A stretch of DNA of 48,413 nucleotides from Nitrospira sp. (GTDB lineage: Bacteria > Nitrospirota > Nitrospiria > Nitrospirales > Nitrospiraceae): NCBI GenBank assembly GCA_023248215.1, contig JAHFEW010000002.1:30774-79186 (forward strand), written 5' to 3'. Numbering within the stretch: position 1 is the stretch's first letter; each line of letters starts with the position of its first letter. Positions 42,237 to 48,413 of the stretch are shown in pieces. Position numbers and translations under genes: made by a program. The notes beneath the pieces were generated by a model, which did not search any database, had not been told where the DNA came from, and was given only the letters and a program-made list of their open reading frames with translations.

Positions 42237-42713
42237 TTAACAGGCTGTTGCTTGAAGCGGAAGGTTGTTCGAAGGACGTTGAACCGTGCGGCCGGCAAAG
42301 AGTGGATACCGAGTCGGCAGATCTTCGGAAAGCACCAGCTGCTTGCAGAGTCTGGTTCGATGGTTCATGACCAGCGGGCCACGCAGGTTGGCTGTCACCG
42401 CACTGGGATCGTGTGAAGGAATGGTCAAGACCGTCACGACGGACAGCTCGTCGCTGTCCTGTTTCTGGATTTCGATCAAGGCATCCAAGGGAATCTGGAT
42501 CTGATAATCTGGCTTAAAGAAGGCAGGGTCCAGGACGACAAATGCCAACTGTGGCTCCTCCATGCACTGCAGCCATTTGAACGGAGCATCCGTGTCATGA
42601 TCGAGTAGCACGTACTTGGTCCATTCCGGAAAGCCGAGGATGCCGGAAGGAAACACCAACACGGTGTCATCTTTCACCTCAAACGTACCAAACCTAGTCG
42701 AGTAACACTTCAT
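42237..42713 (-). CDS. fliW: Flagellar assembly factor FliW (CsrA antagonist)
   Basis: 158 residues with the FliW start (MKCYSTRFGTFEVKDDTVLVFPSGILGFPEWTKYVLLD shape) and family motifs LQCMEEPQLAFVVLDP and LTIPSHDPSAVTANLRGPLV. FliW binds CsrA and is displaced by flagellin, thus linking filament assembly to translation. It follows csrA by 9 bp and ends the flgH-to-fliW leftward run, converging on the hybrid kinase gene. The last 20 residues are less conserved. Confidence 0.96.
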   Translation of the reverse strand: MKCYSTRFGTFEVKDDTVLVFPSGILGFPEWTKYVLLDHDTDAPFKWLQCMEEPQLAFVVLDPAFFKPDYQIQIPLDALIEIQKQDSDELSVVTVLTIPSHDPSAVTANLRGPLVMNHRTRLCKQLVLSEDLPTRYPLFAGRTVQRPSNNLPLQATAC

Positions 42714-42722
42714 GCGTTCACC

Positions 42723-42968
42723 TCAGGCTCCGCGGCGTCCGGTTTTATTCGACAATTGGCGGAAGGCTTCGAGCGGAATGACGCCCGGTCCCGCCGCTAT
42801 TCGATTCTCTTCTTGAATCCTCGCGTGGACTTCGTCTCGGTGCACCTCCACATTGAGCGGTGCCTCGATTCCCAGCCTGACCTGTCCGCCTTTGATTCCG
42901 AGTACCACAATGCGGACATCGGGACCGATGGTGACGCCTTCTCCTCGACGTCGGGATAACACCAGCAT
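42723..42968 (-). CDS. csrA: Carbon storage regulator CsrA
   Basis: 81-residue RNA-binding repressor. The start at ATG 42968 gives the canonical MLVLSRRRGEGVTIG N-terminus (AAGGAAGG upstream); a longer open frame is spurious. Core KGGQVRLGIEAPLNVEVHRDEV contains the RNA-binding Leu and Arg. The C-terminus is about 15 residues longer than minimal CsrA, as in species with FliW, where this tail is part of the FliW-binding surface. A sigma-28 type promoter lies in the short gap after flgL. Probable target: the fliC leader. Confidence 0.97.
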   Translation of the reverse strand: MLVLSRRRGEGVTIGPDVRIVVLGIKGGQVRLGIEAPLNVEVHRDEVHARIQEENRIAAGPGVIPLEAFRQLSNKTGRRGA

Positions 42969-43006
42969 GCAAGCCTTCCTTGGCGTGTGGATACGGGTAC
43001 ATGGCT

Positions 43007-43034
43007 TTATCGGTTCGGATGAAATTGAACTTGA
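43007..43034 (-). promoter_or_regulatory. Sigma-28 promoter of csrA-fliW
   Basis: Minus strand TCAAGTTC-N12-ACCGATAA in the flgL-csrA gap. The -10 has seven of eight consensus bases and the -35 shares AAGTTC with the flgM site. Expected leader about 32 bases. Confidence 0.65.
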
Positions 43035-43041
43035 GGGCGGG

Positions 43042-43932
43042 TTAGCGGAGATAGTTGAGCAAGGACGTGTCGAAAATTCTGGTAAAGGCCTGGCTGGCGG
43101 CGTCCACCGCGACTTCTTGCAGTCGGAGCTGGGTGATCGCCGTCGCAAGATCGGCATCTTGGTTGTCGGAGATAGATTTTGAAATGGTCAACGTGGCCGT
43201 ATCCAAGGCGTCGTGTGTGACTTGCAGTCGGTTGCCCAAGGCCCCGATTGTGCCCTGCGCATCGCTGAGCTGAGCGGTGGCCAGATCTAGATTGCCGAGG
43301 CCGGTCTGAATGCCGTTGCGGTCGTTGCCTTCCAGGGCCGTTAAGAGATCGCGCAGAGAATCAAACACATTGGTGCTCGATCCCGTAAAGATGCTGCTCC
43401 CCGGCACGAGGACTTGTACGGTCTGATTTTCACTGACGGCGATCGACTGGGTTTCGCTGTTGCCTTGATAGGCCACAGTATCTCCGGACGTGATGGTGAA
43501 GGGGGTCACATCGGTTTTGGTCCCGGCGAAGACCGCCTGCCCGGCCACTTCCGTATTCCCCAGTTGGACAAGGTGACGCTGAAGCTGACGCACTTCCTTG
43601 GCAATCGTGTTGCGTCCTTCGGCTGAAGTCGTGTCGCTGGCGGCTTGAATCGTCAACTCACGAACCCGCATAATTAGGTTTTGTGCCTGCCCCAGTGCCT
43701 GGTCGGCCGCATCGACCCTGGCCGTGCCGAAATTAATATTCCGAATCCATTGTGTCGTCTGAGATAGCGCCGATTTATCGAGCACAATCTGTCCGAACGC
43801 ACTCGGGTCGTCCGAGGGATTCTCAACCTTTTTCTGACTGGAGATCTGTTCTTGTGCAGTCAGGATTTGTGAGCGAGAGCGTTGGAGATTGCCGAGCAAG
43901 GTTCCGTAGATTTGTTGGTCGGCCACTCTCAT
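43042..43932 (-). CDS. flgL: Hook-filament junction protein FlgL (HAP3)
   Basis: 296 residues, normal length. Flagellin-like ends: MRVADQQIYGTLLGNLQRSRSQIL and the C-terminal TAITQLRLQEVAVDAASQAFTRIFDTSLLNYL. Joins hook (via FlgK) to filament. AGGGAGC precedes the ATG. It follows flgK by 30 bp in the same run. Confidence 0.96.
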   Translation of the reverse strand: MRVADQQIYGTLLGNLQRSRSQILTAQEQISSQKKVENPSDDPSAFGQIVLDKSALSQTTQWIRNINFGTARVDAADQALGQAQNLIMRVRELTIQAASDTTSAEGRNTIAKEVRQLQRHLVQLGNTEVAGQAVFAGTKTDVTPFTITSGDTVAYQGNSETQSIAVSENQTVQVLVPGSSIFTGSSTNVFDSLRDLLTALEGNDRNGIQTGLGNLDLATAQLSDAQGTIGALGNRLQVTHDALDTATLTISKSISDNQDADLATAITQLRLQEVAVDAASQAFTRIFDTSLLNYLR

Positions 43933-43962
43933 GGTGTCTGCTCCCTTTGGGTAACAGATTCG

Positions 43963-45357
43963 TTAACGTTTCAGCGTCAGAATCGTTTGCAACATCTCAT
44001 CGCTGGTGATAATCAGCTTCGAGGCCGCCTGAAATGCCCGCTGGTATTTCAGAAGATTAATCAACTCCTCATCCATCGATACCCCCGACACTTCCGCGCG
44101 ATGGGCCTGCAATTGATCGTGAAAGATCTCCTGCCCTTGTAGATCGCGCGTGGCTTCCTGAAGCGTGGCTCCGAAGCTGCCGGCCATGGCGCTGTAGTAG
44201 CCTTGAAACGTCGTATTTCCCAATCCTGACACAGCGGCCGTTTGCAGGTTGGCCAATGCCAGGGCATTGACATTATTCCCAGGGACGCCTGCGGCAGTGG
44301 AAGAGGCCGCGATCTGTCGTCGGTCGGTCAAGGCCACGCTAATCGTGGCGGCCGTGCTTCCAGTCGCGGTAAAGAAGTCCTGGGTCGTGGATCCATCCAG
44401 GCCATATCCCACACGATGCTGGGTGTTCACCTGCGAGACGAGTTGAGACGCGAGGGTATCGAGAGAGCTCTGCAGACCGGCCGCCGTCGAGTCACGCGCG
44501 TCGATCAAGCCTTTGAGACGACCACTGCTGATGACCGACGTGAGATCCGTGTTGGGCCCGCTCCCGCTATCGTACCGCACGTCCAGGAGACCGCCGTTAC
44601 CGGCATTGGCGACGCCGGCCAGTTGGAAGGCCGTCTGCTGAGCCACCAGCACCTGCCCGACTCCGACAAAGACCGTGACTTGTCCTGTGGCATCCTCGAT
44701 GGATGAGACATCAATCAATCCACCGAGATCATTCAGAAACCGTCCGCGTTGGTCGCGCAAATCATTGGCCTGCTGACCGCTGACTTCCGCGAGCTTAATC
44801 TGGCTATTGAGATCGGCAATCTGAGCGGCAAGGGCGTTGATATCGTTGATGCCGCTCTGAATCTGACCGTCCAAGGACGATCGCTGAGAAGACAGCTGAG
44901 TGGCAGCCTGATTAAGTCGTTTGGCTGCCGAATCGGCCTTGGAGAGCAGAACGGTTCGGGACGTCAGGTCAGCGGGGTTGGTGGCGACATCTTGCCAGGC
45001 CTTGAAGAACTCGTTGAGTCCTGCGGCGATGCCCTGGTCGTTCGAGTCCGCAAAGACCGACTGAATTTGCGAGAGGGCTTTCTGTGATGCCCCGAACTGA
45101 CCCAGTCGTTCGTTCGAGTTCAACAACTGCTGTTCAACGAAGGTATCGACGGAACGCCGGACCTCGGACGCTTCGACACCGGTTCCAATCTGTCCCGGCC
45201 GTCCGTTTTCCGGCGTAGTTTCGTTGAGGATAATTTCCTGTCGAGAGTAGCCTGGCGTATTGACGTTTGCAATGTTCTGGCCCGTCACGGCCAGGGCACG
45301 TTGGAACGTGGCCAACGCATTGGAACCGATCCCGAACAAGCCGTTGAGTCCAGACAT
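43963..45357 (-). CDS. flgK: Hook-associated protein FlgK (HAP1)
   Basis: 464 residues. N-terminal rod/hook signature (GIGSNALATFQRALAVTGQNIANVNTPGYSRQEI), coiled helical region, and C-terminal GVSMDEELINLLKYQRAFQAASKLI. Slightly shorter than enterobacterial FlgK (about 550), lacking part of the outer domains. It sits between flgN, its chaperone, and flgL. Confidence 0.97.
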   Translation of the reverse strand: MSGLNGLFGIGSNALATFQRALAVTGQNIANVNTPGYSRQEIILNETTPENGRPGQIGTGVEASEVRRSVDTFVEQQLLNSNERLGQFGASQKALSQIQSVFADSNDQGIAAGLNEFFKAWQDVATNPADLTSRTVLLSKADSAAKRLNQAATQLSSQRSSLDGQIQSGINDINALAAQIADLNSQIKLAEVSGQQANDLRDQRGRFLNDLGGLIDVSSIEDATGQVTVFVGVGQVLVAQQTAFQLAGVANAGNGGLLDVRYDSGSGPNTDLTSVISSGRLKGLIDARDSTAAGLQSSLDTLASQLVSQVNTQHRVGYGLDGSTTQDFFTATGSTAATISVALTDRRQIAASSTAAGVPGNNVNALALANLQTAAVSGLGNTTFQGYYSAMAGSFGATLQEATRDLQGQEIFHDQLQAHRAEVSGVSMDEELINLLKYQRAFQAASKLIITSDEMLQTILTLKR

Positions 45358-45368
45358 ACGACTACCCG

Positions 45369-45821
45369 TTATCCTGTGGTTCTCACCCTGTGGGTTGTTT
45401 CCTGCACATGGGCGCCGTTGGATGAGTATAGTGCCGCCGACTCCGGTGAGCGTTGCCAGAGCCGCAAGGTACCCTCCAAGAATTCGAGAGATTGCCCGAT
45501 GAGTGCCCCGTTCAACCGGTTCAGCCGATCGGTCTGCCCTATGGCCACGACGAGGTCTGTTTCCTGCTGCTGCAACGCAGGGGGCAATTTCTGAGCTCTT
45601 GGAGAGGACGGCATGGTCCGACGTTGTTGTTCCAGGTTTCGAATCTCATCTAAGAGTTGAGATTTGTGCAGAGTCACCGTGGTGAATTGTCCGAACGAAA
45701 GGGAGCGAATGGCTTCTTGCTCCTCCATGAGCAATGCCTGAAAGGCGACGATTTTGTCGAGCATGCGACGGAGGAGCGTGTCAGATTCTGTGGGCAATGG
45801 CTGCTGTACGGTCGGCACCAT
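45369..45821 (-). CDS. flgN: FlgN-type export chaperone
   Basis: 150 residues, predicted nearly all alpha-helix (LLRRMLDKIVAFQALLMEEQEAIRSLSF, LLDEIRNLEQQR, LNGALIGQSLEFLEGTLRLW). FlgN proteins guide FlgK and FlgL to the export apparatus. Weak sequence conservation is normal for the family; position directly upstream of flgK and after flgM is decisive. Confidence 0.88.
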   Translation of the reverse strand: MVPTVQQPLPTESDTLLRRMLDKIVAFQALLMEEQEAIRSLSFGQFTTVTLHKSQLLDEIRNLEQQRRTMPSSPRAQKLPPALQQQETDLVVAIGQTDRLNRLNGALIGQSLEFLEGTLRLWQRSPESAALYSSNGAHVQETTHRVRTTG

Positions 45822-45894
45822 GTCCCCTCATCGGCAGGATTGTTACGAAATCTCCAGGCTACGTGAGCGCTGGATCGAGCCGCGCTGGAGACGT

Positions 45895-46200
45895 CTACAG
45901 GACCGAGTCCGTCAGAACGCTGCGGATGATGGCGTCCGCAACCTGCTTGCCGTCCACCCTGTAGGTTCCGCCTTCGAGCGACTGGCGGATATGATCGACC
46001 TTGGCATCACGCTCCGCATTTGGCTGTTCAGCCGCCGCCCTCAGGCGCTGCAGCTCTTTGGCCTGTTCGGAAATCTGTACACGGTCTTGAGTCCCCGTAT
46101 TCTGAGATGCCGTCTTTTTGCTGCCTGTCCGTTCGGTTTCGTGGACTCCCAGCAGGATTTTTGCGAGATCTGCCGACCGGCCGTTCTGTGAGATCTCCAT
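45895..46200 (-). CDS. flgM: Anti-sigma-28 factor FlgM
   Basis: 101 residues. The C-terminal half holds the sigma-28-binding region (RVQISEQAKELQRL, RDAKVDHIRQSLEGGTYRVDGKQVADAII). The first 40 residues are longer than in short FlgM versions and look disordered. It holds FliA inactive until the hook is done and FlgM is exported. AAGGAG precedes the ATG. The gene has its own sigma-28 promoter, giving the classical negative feedback loop. Confidence 0.95.
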   Translation of the reverse strand: MEISQNGRSADLAKILLGVHETERTGSKKTASQNTGTQDRVQISEQAKELQRLRAAAEQPNAERDAKVDHIRQSLEGGTYRVDGKQVADAIIRSVLTDSVL

Positions 46201-46262
46201 GGCTGCTTCTCCTTCCCAATTCCCAGGCCGCCCCTCAGGGGCCTTACCCCTAGTCGAGTACT

Positions 46263-46290
46263 CTATCGGCTGGACCGGCGGGGAACTTTA
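46263..46290 (-). promoter_or_regulatory. Sigma-28 promoter of flgM
   Basis: Minus strand TAAAGTTC-N12-GCCGATAG; both elements are within one base of the FliA consensus. The -35 overlaps the flgJ stop codon. Transcription should begin near 46256, with a leader of about 55 bases that includes a small GCCCC/GGGGC hairpin at 46230-46242. Confidence 0.75.
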
Positions 46291-46635
46291 GGAGAATGCG
46301 CGGGGTTTAGCGGCTTTTTCTGCATATGCATCAACAAAAGCCGTGATGCCGATCCCCCCTGCTTGCGTCGCCAGCTTGGCAATTTCTTGATCATAAAAGG
46401 AATACCAGACCTGCTCCCCCTTCCTGTCGAACAGGCCTTTGGGGACAGTTTCCCGCATGTTCTTAATAAGATAGGAAACAAAATATGATTCAAACTCTTG
46501 CCCAGCCTTGTGAAGCTCGGCGCGGGTCTTCTCCCCTGCCTGCTTCTGCTCCACCGGGTTGCGCAGGCCTAAGGGCTGAGAGACAGTCATCTGTGCCAAG
46601 TCGAGGTGACCCGCGAGCAGATTCTTGATTTCCAT
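46288..46635 (-). CDS. flgJ: Rod-binding protein FlgJ, N-terminal domain only
   Basis: 115 residues with the rod-capping domain (AELHKAGQEFESYFVSYLIKNMRETVPKG, WYSFYDQEIAKLATQAGGIGI). The C-terminal peptidoglycan hydrolase domain of enterobacterial FlgJ is absent. This one-domain form is common outside the gamma-proteobacteria and implies a separate lytic enzyme elsewhere. It follows flgI by 19 bp. Confidence 0.95.
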   Translation of the reverse strand: MEIKNLLAGHLDLAQMTVSQPLGLRNPVEQKQAGEKTRAELHKAGQEFESYFVSYLIKNMRETVPKGLFDRKGEQVWYSFYDQEIAKLATQAGGIGITAFVDAYAEKAAKPRAFS

Positions 46636-46654
46636 AAAGACCTAAGACCTTTCT

Positions 46655-47965
46655 TTATACAATCTCAAGATTAGCTTGAAGTGCTCCGGCCGACCGAAGA
46701 GCGGATAGAATAGCCACCAGATCACGGGGAGTCACACCTACCGCATTCAGTGCACGCACGACCTCTCCCAGGGTCACCGTTTGATCGACGACTACCAAGC
46801 GCGATTCCTGCTCAGTGACTTCGGTTTGCACATCGGGAGTGACGGTGGTTTGCCCCTGCGTTGAGCCAATGAGCGGTGCTGGAGGCTGAGACACATTGAG
46901 GGTGTTCTTGACGGAAATCGTCAGGTTGCCGTGGGAGATCGCACAGGTAGAGAGGCGTACATGTTCACCCAGCACCACGGTGCCGGTGCGTTCATTCACC
47001 ACGACCTTCGCGGCGACATCGACCGTGACGTCCAACCCTTCCATCGTCGCAATGTATTCCACTACACGACCATGAAAGATTGATGGGAGGGTTGTCTTCA
47101 CTAGCCCTGCATTCACCGGCACGGCGGTTCCCTTTCCAAACGTGCCGTCGATCGCTTCCGCAGTTCGAATGGCGGTGGTGAAATCAGGATGCCGCAGCAG
47201 GACGGAGACTGTATCCCACGACTCGATATCCACGACCAGTTCTTTCTCCACGATAGCGCCGGCGGGAACCACGCCGGCAGCCTGGTGATTCTTGGTGACG
47301 GTGGCACCACCGGCGCCGCCGGTTCCTCCCAAAAACCCACCGATAGAGACCGGCCCCTGGGCCACGGCAAAGACCTGCTGGTTGGGAGCCTTCAACGGCG
47401 TCAGGAGCAGTGTGCCGCCCTGGAGGCTCTTCGCGTTCGCCATCGACGAGACAACAGCATCGAGCGTCATACCTGGCTTGACGAAGGGCGGAAGTTTGGC
47501 CGTCACCATCACCGAGGCGATATTGCGAGTGAGCAACTGAATGGGATCGATGACCAGGTTGATGCCCATCTTGTTCAACATGGACATCATAGCCTGAATA
47601 GTGAACTGTCCACCGATGACCTGGTCGCCCGTGCGATCGAGACCCACGACCAGCCCATACCCGATTAATTGGTTTTCACGAACGCCTTCGATCGTGGCGA
47701 CGTCCTTGACGCGAACGGCCTGGGCCAGCGACGCAGTGAACAACGAGATTGTCAGGAACGCCAGCATTCCGACGACAGTCCGACGAAACCAGGGAATCCC
47801 CTGCGGCTGTGCCTGAACCTCATGAACCGGTTTCGGTGCAGGGGGCGCCCAGGGCCGGGTCAAGAGACCGGGATCTGTATGGGCCGGACGCAGCACCCCG
47901 CTTGAAAGCATGAGACGAAAGCATTGCATGATCATCGCCCGTTGTTGTTTGCGTGGCCTCGTCAT
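46655..47965 (-). CDS. flgI: Flagellar P-ring protein FlgI, long N-terminus
   Basis: 436 residues from ATG 47965, with AGGAG upstream and placed 43 bp after the flgH stop. FlgI core from about residue 84: VRVKDVATIEGVRENQLIGYGLVVGLDRTGDQ, then LLTRNIASVMVTAKLP, RTGTVVLGEHVRLS and the C-terminal LVAILSALRSAGALQANLEI. The mature start would follow a signal sequence at about residues 60-83 (FRRTVVGMLAFLTISLFTASLAQA). The 60 residues before it are basic/Pro-rich and unusual; translation might start nearer the signal peptide (ATG at codon 67, but with no clear ribosome binding site). Confidence 0.93.
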   Translation of the reverse strand: MTRPRKQQRAMIMQCFRLMLSSGVLRPAHTDPGLLTRPWAPPAPKPVHEVQAQPQGIPWFRRTVVGMLAFLTISLFTASLAQAVRVKDVATIEGVRENQLIGYGLVVGLDRTGDQVIGGQFTIQAMMSMLNKMGINLVIDPIQLLTRNIASVMVTAKLPPFVKPGMTLDAVVSSMANAKSLQGGTLLLTPLKAPNQQVFAVAQGPVSIGGFLGGTGGAGGATVTKNHQAAGVVPAGAIVEKELVVDIESWDTVSVLLRHPDFTTAIRTAEAIDGTFGKGTAVPVNAGLVKTTLPSIFHGRVVEYIATMEGLDVTVDVAAKVVVNERTGTVVLGEHVRLSTCAISHGNLTISVKNTLNVSQPPAPLIGSTQGQTTVTPDVQTEVTEQESRLVVVDQTVTLGEVVRALNAVGVTPRDLVAILSALRSAGALQANLEIV

Positions 47966-48008
47966 GAGGTCTCCTGTCTCGCTCCGATTCTCTGCGATGG
48001 TCCTGCGA

Positions 48009-48413
48009 TTAGAACGGATAAATCCAGTCCAGGACCCGGACGAACCAACCCGGGCGCTGCACATCGTCCACCACTCCCAGCCCGGAATATTCGATTTTGG
48101 CATCGGCGATGGCACTCGACTGCACGGTGTTCTTCGTATTGACATCGACGCGGCGGACAATGCCCCCGATGGTCATGATTTGCCGCTCCGAATTGACCGT
48201 CACTTCCCGGCGCCCCTCGACCCGTAAGTCGCCGTTCGGCAGCACTTCCGTGACGATGGCCGAAATGGTCCCTGTCAACGTGTCCTCTCGGTTTGTGGCC
48301 CCTTTGCCGCCGAATTTGTTTTTGGCGCTGGCGTCGATACCGAACCCGCGTCTGGCTTCACCGCCCAAACGAAGCCCCGGAATGCCGAGATAGCCGATTC
48401 CGCTGCCTCCCAA
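48009..48413 (-). CDS. flgH: Flagellar L-ring lipoprotein FlgH (C-terminal part, cut by window edge)
   Basis: At least 134 residues are visible, running off the right edge, so the start and lipoprotein signal are missing. Family motifs: LTGTISAIVTEVLPNGDLRVEGRREVTVNSERQIMTIGGIVRRVDV and the tail KIEYSGLGVVDDVQRPGWFVRVLDWIYPF. Forms the outer-membrane ring, so the organism has an outer membrane. First visible gene of the leftward flgH-to-fliW run. Confidence 0.95.
   Translation of the reverse strand: MGGSGIGYLGIPGLRLGGEARRGFGIDASAKNKFGGKGATNREDTLTGTISAIVTEVLPNGDLRVEGRREVTVNSERQIMTIGGIVRRVDVNTKNTVQSSAIADAKIEYSGLGVVDDVQRPGWFVRVLDWIYPF

Noticed and set aside
42134-42370. 78-residue rightward open frame between the hybrid kinase and fliW
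   Set aside because: It has no ribosome binding site, and more than half of it overlaps the antisense of fliW. Its protein shows no recognisable motif.
45822-45860. GCCGATGA element before flgN as another sigma-28 promoter
   Set aside because: The sequence at the -35 position (GGAGATTT) does not fit and the -10 is too close to the flgN start.

Overview
The window looks like chromosome from a motile, Gram-negative-type bacterium of the Nitrospirota, most probably a Nitrospira-like organism. This rests on moderately GC-rich DNA, L-ring and P-ring genes, a short 275-residue flagellin, a FliW-CsrA pair and the overall gene style. It is an inference from recognition, not a database match. Almost everything serves flagellar motility, and no insertion sequence, phage gene, rRNA, tRNA or CRISPR array was seen.

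Layout, left to right. (1) 169-1809: motA-motB type stator pair, with a small divergent gene at 1949-2191. (2) 2341-11068: a leftward chemotaxis run in transcription order: small HTH gene, cheR, cheY, cheZ, cheA, cheV, cheB, a heme-binding-type MCP, cheW. (3) 11234-12823: a MinD/FlhG-like ATPase converging on a PilZ protein. (4) 13129-16543: fliC, flaG, fliD, fliS and a fliT-like gene, leftward, behind a clear sigma-28 promoter. (5) 16781-36870: a roughly 20-kb leftward run of 11 genes reading as a flagellin (or surface) glycosylation island. It holds GDP-heptose-type kinase, guanylyltransferase and SDR genes, a DegT-family protein with His in place of the PLP lysine, a class I aminotransferase, two B12/radical SAM enzymes, a ThDP enzyme, four glycosyltransferases (one a 1463-residue fusion) and a hypothetical protein next to fliC. 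(6) 37070-42108: divergent c-di-GMP/signalling genes: a YcgR-like PilZ protein leftward, and an HD-GYP protein plus a hybrid histidine kinase rightward. (7) 42237-48413: flgH (partial), flgI, flgJ, flgM, flgN, flgK, flgL, csrA, fliW, leftward.

The main regulatory observation is a recurring promoter motif, approximately TNAAGNYY-N12-RCCGATRN. It lies before fliC, flgM and csrA-fliW, with good candidates before the HTH-cheR run, cheB, the HD-GYP gene and the YcgR-like gene. This is the flagellar sigma-28 (FliA) signature and links late filament genes, the anti-sigma factor, the CsrA/FliW post-transcriptional switch and c-di-GMP control. The fliC leader carries several GGA motifs suitable for CsrA.

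The most novel candidate system is the sugar pathway in the glycosylation island. GDP-heptose-like activation, a PMP-type 3-dehydratase signature, a ThDP carboligase-like enzyme and two B12-radical SAM proteins together suggest a branched-chain, possibly C-methylated, deoxy sugar. That product is inferred from gene content only.
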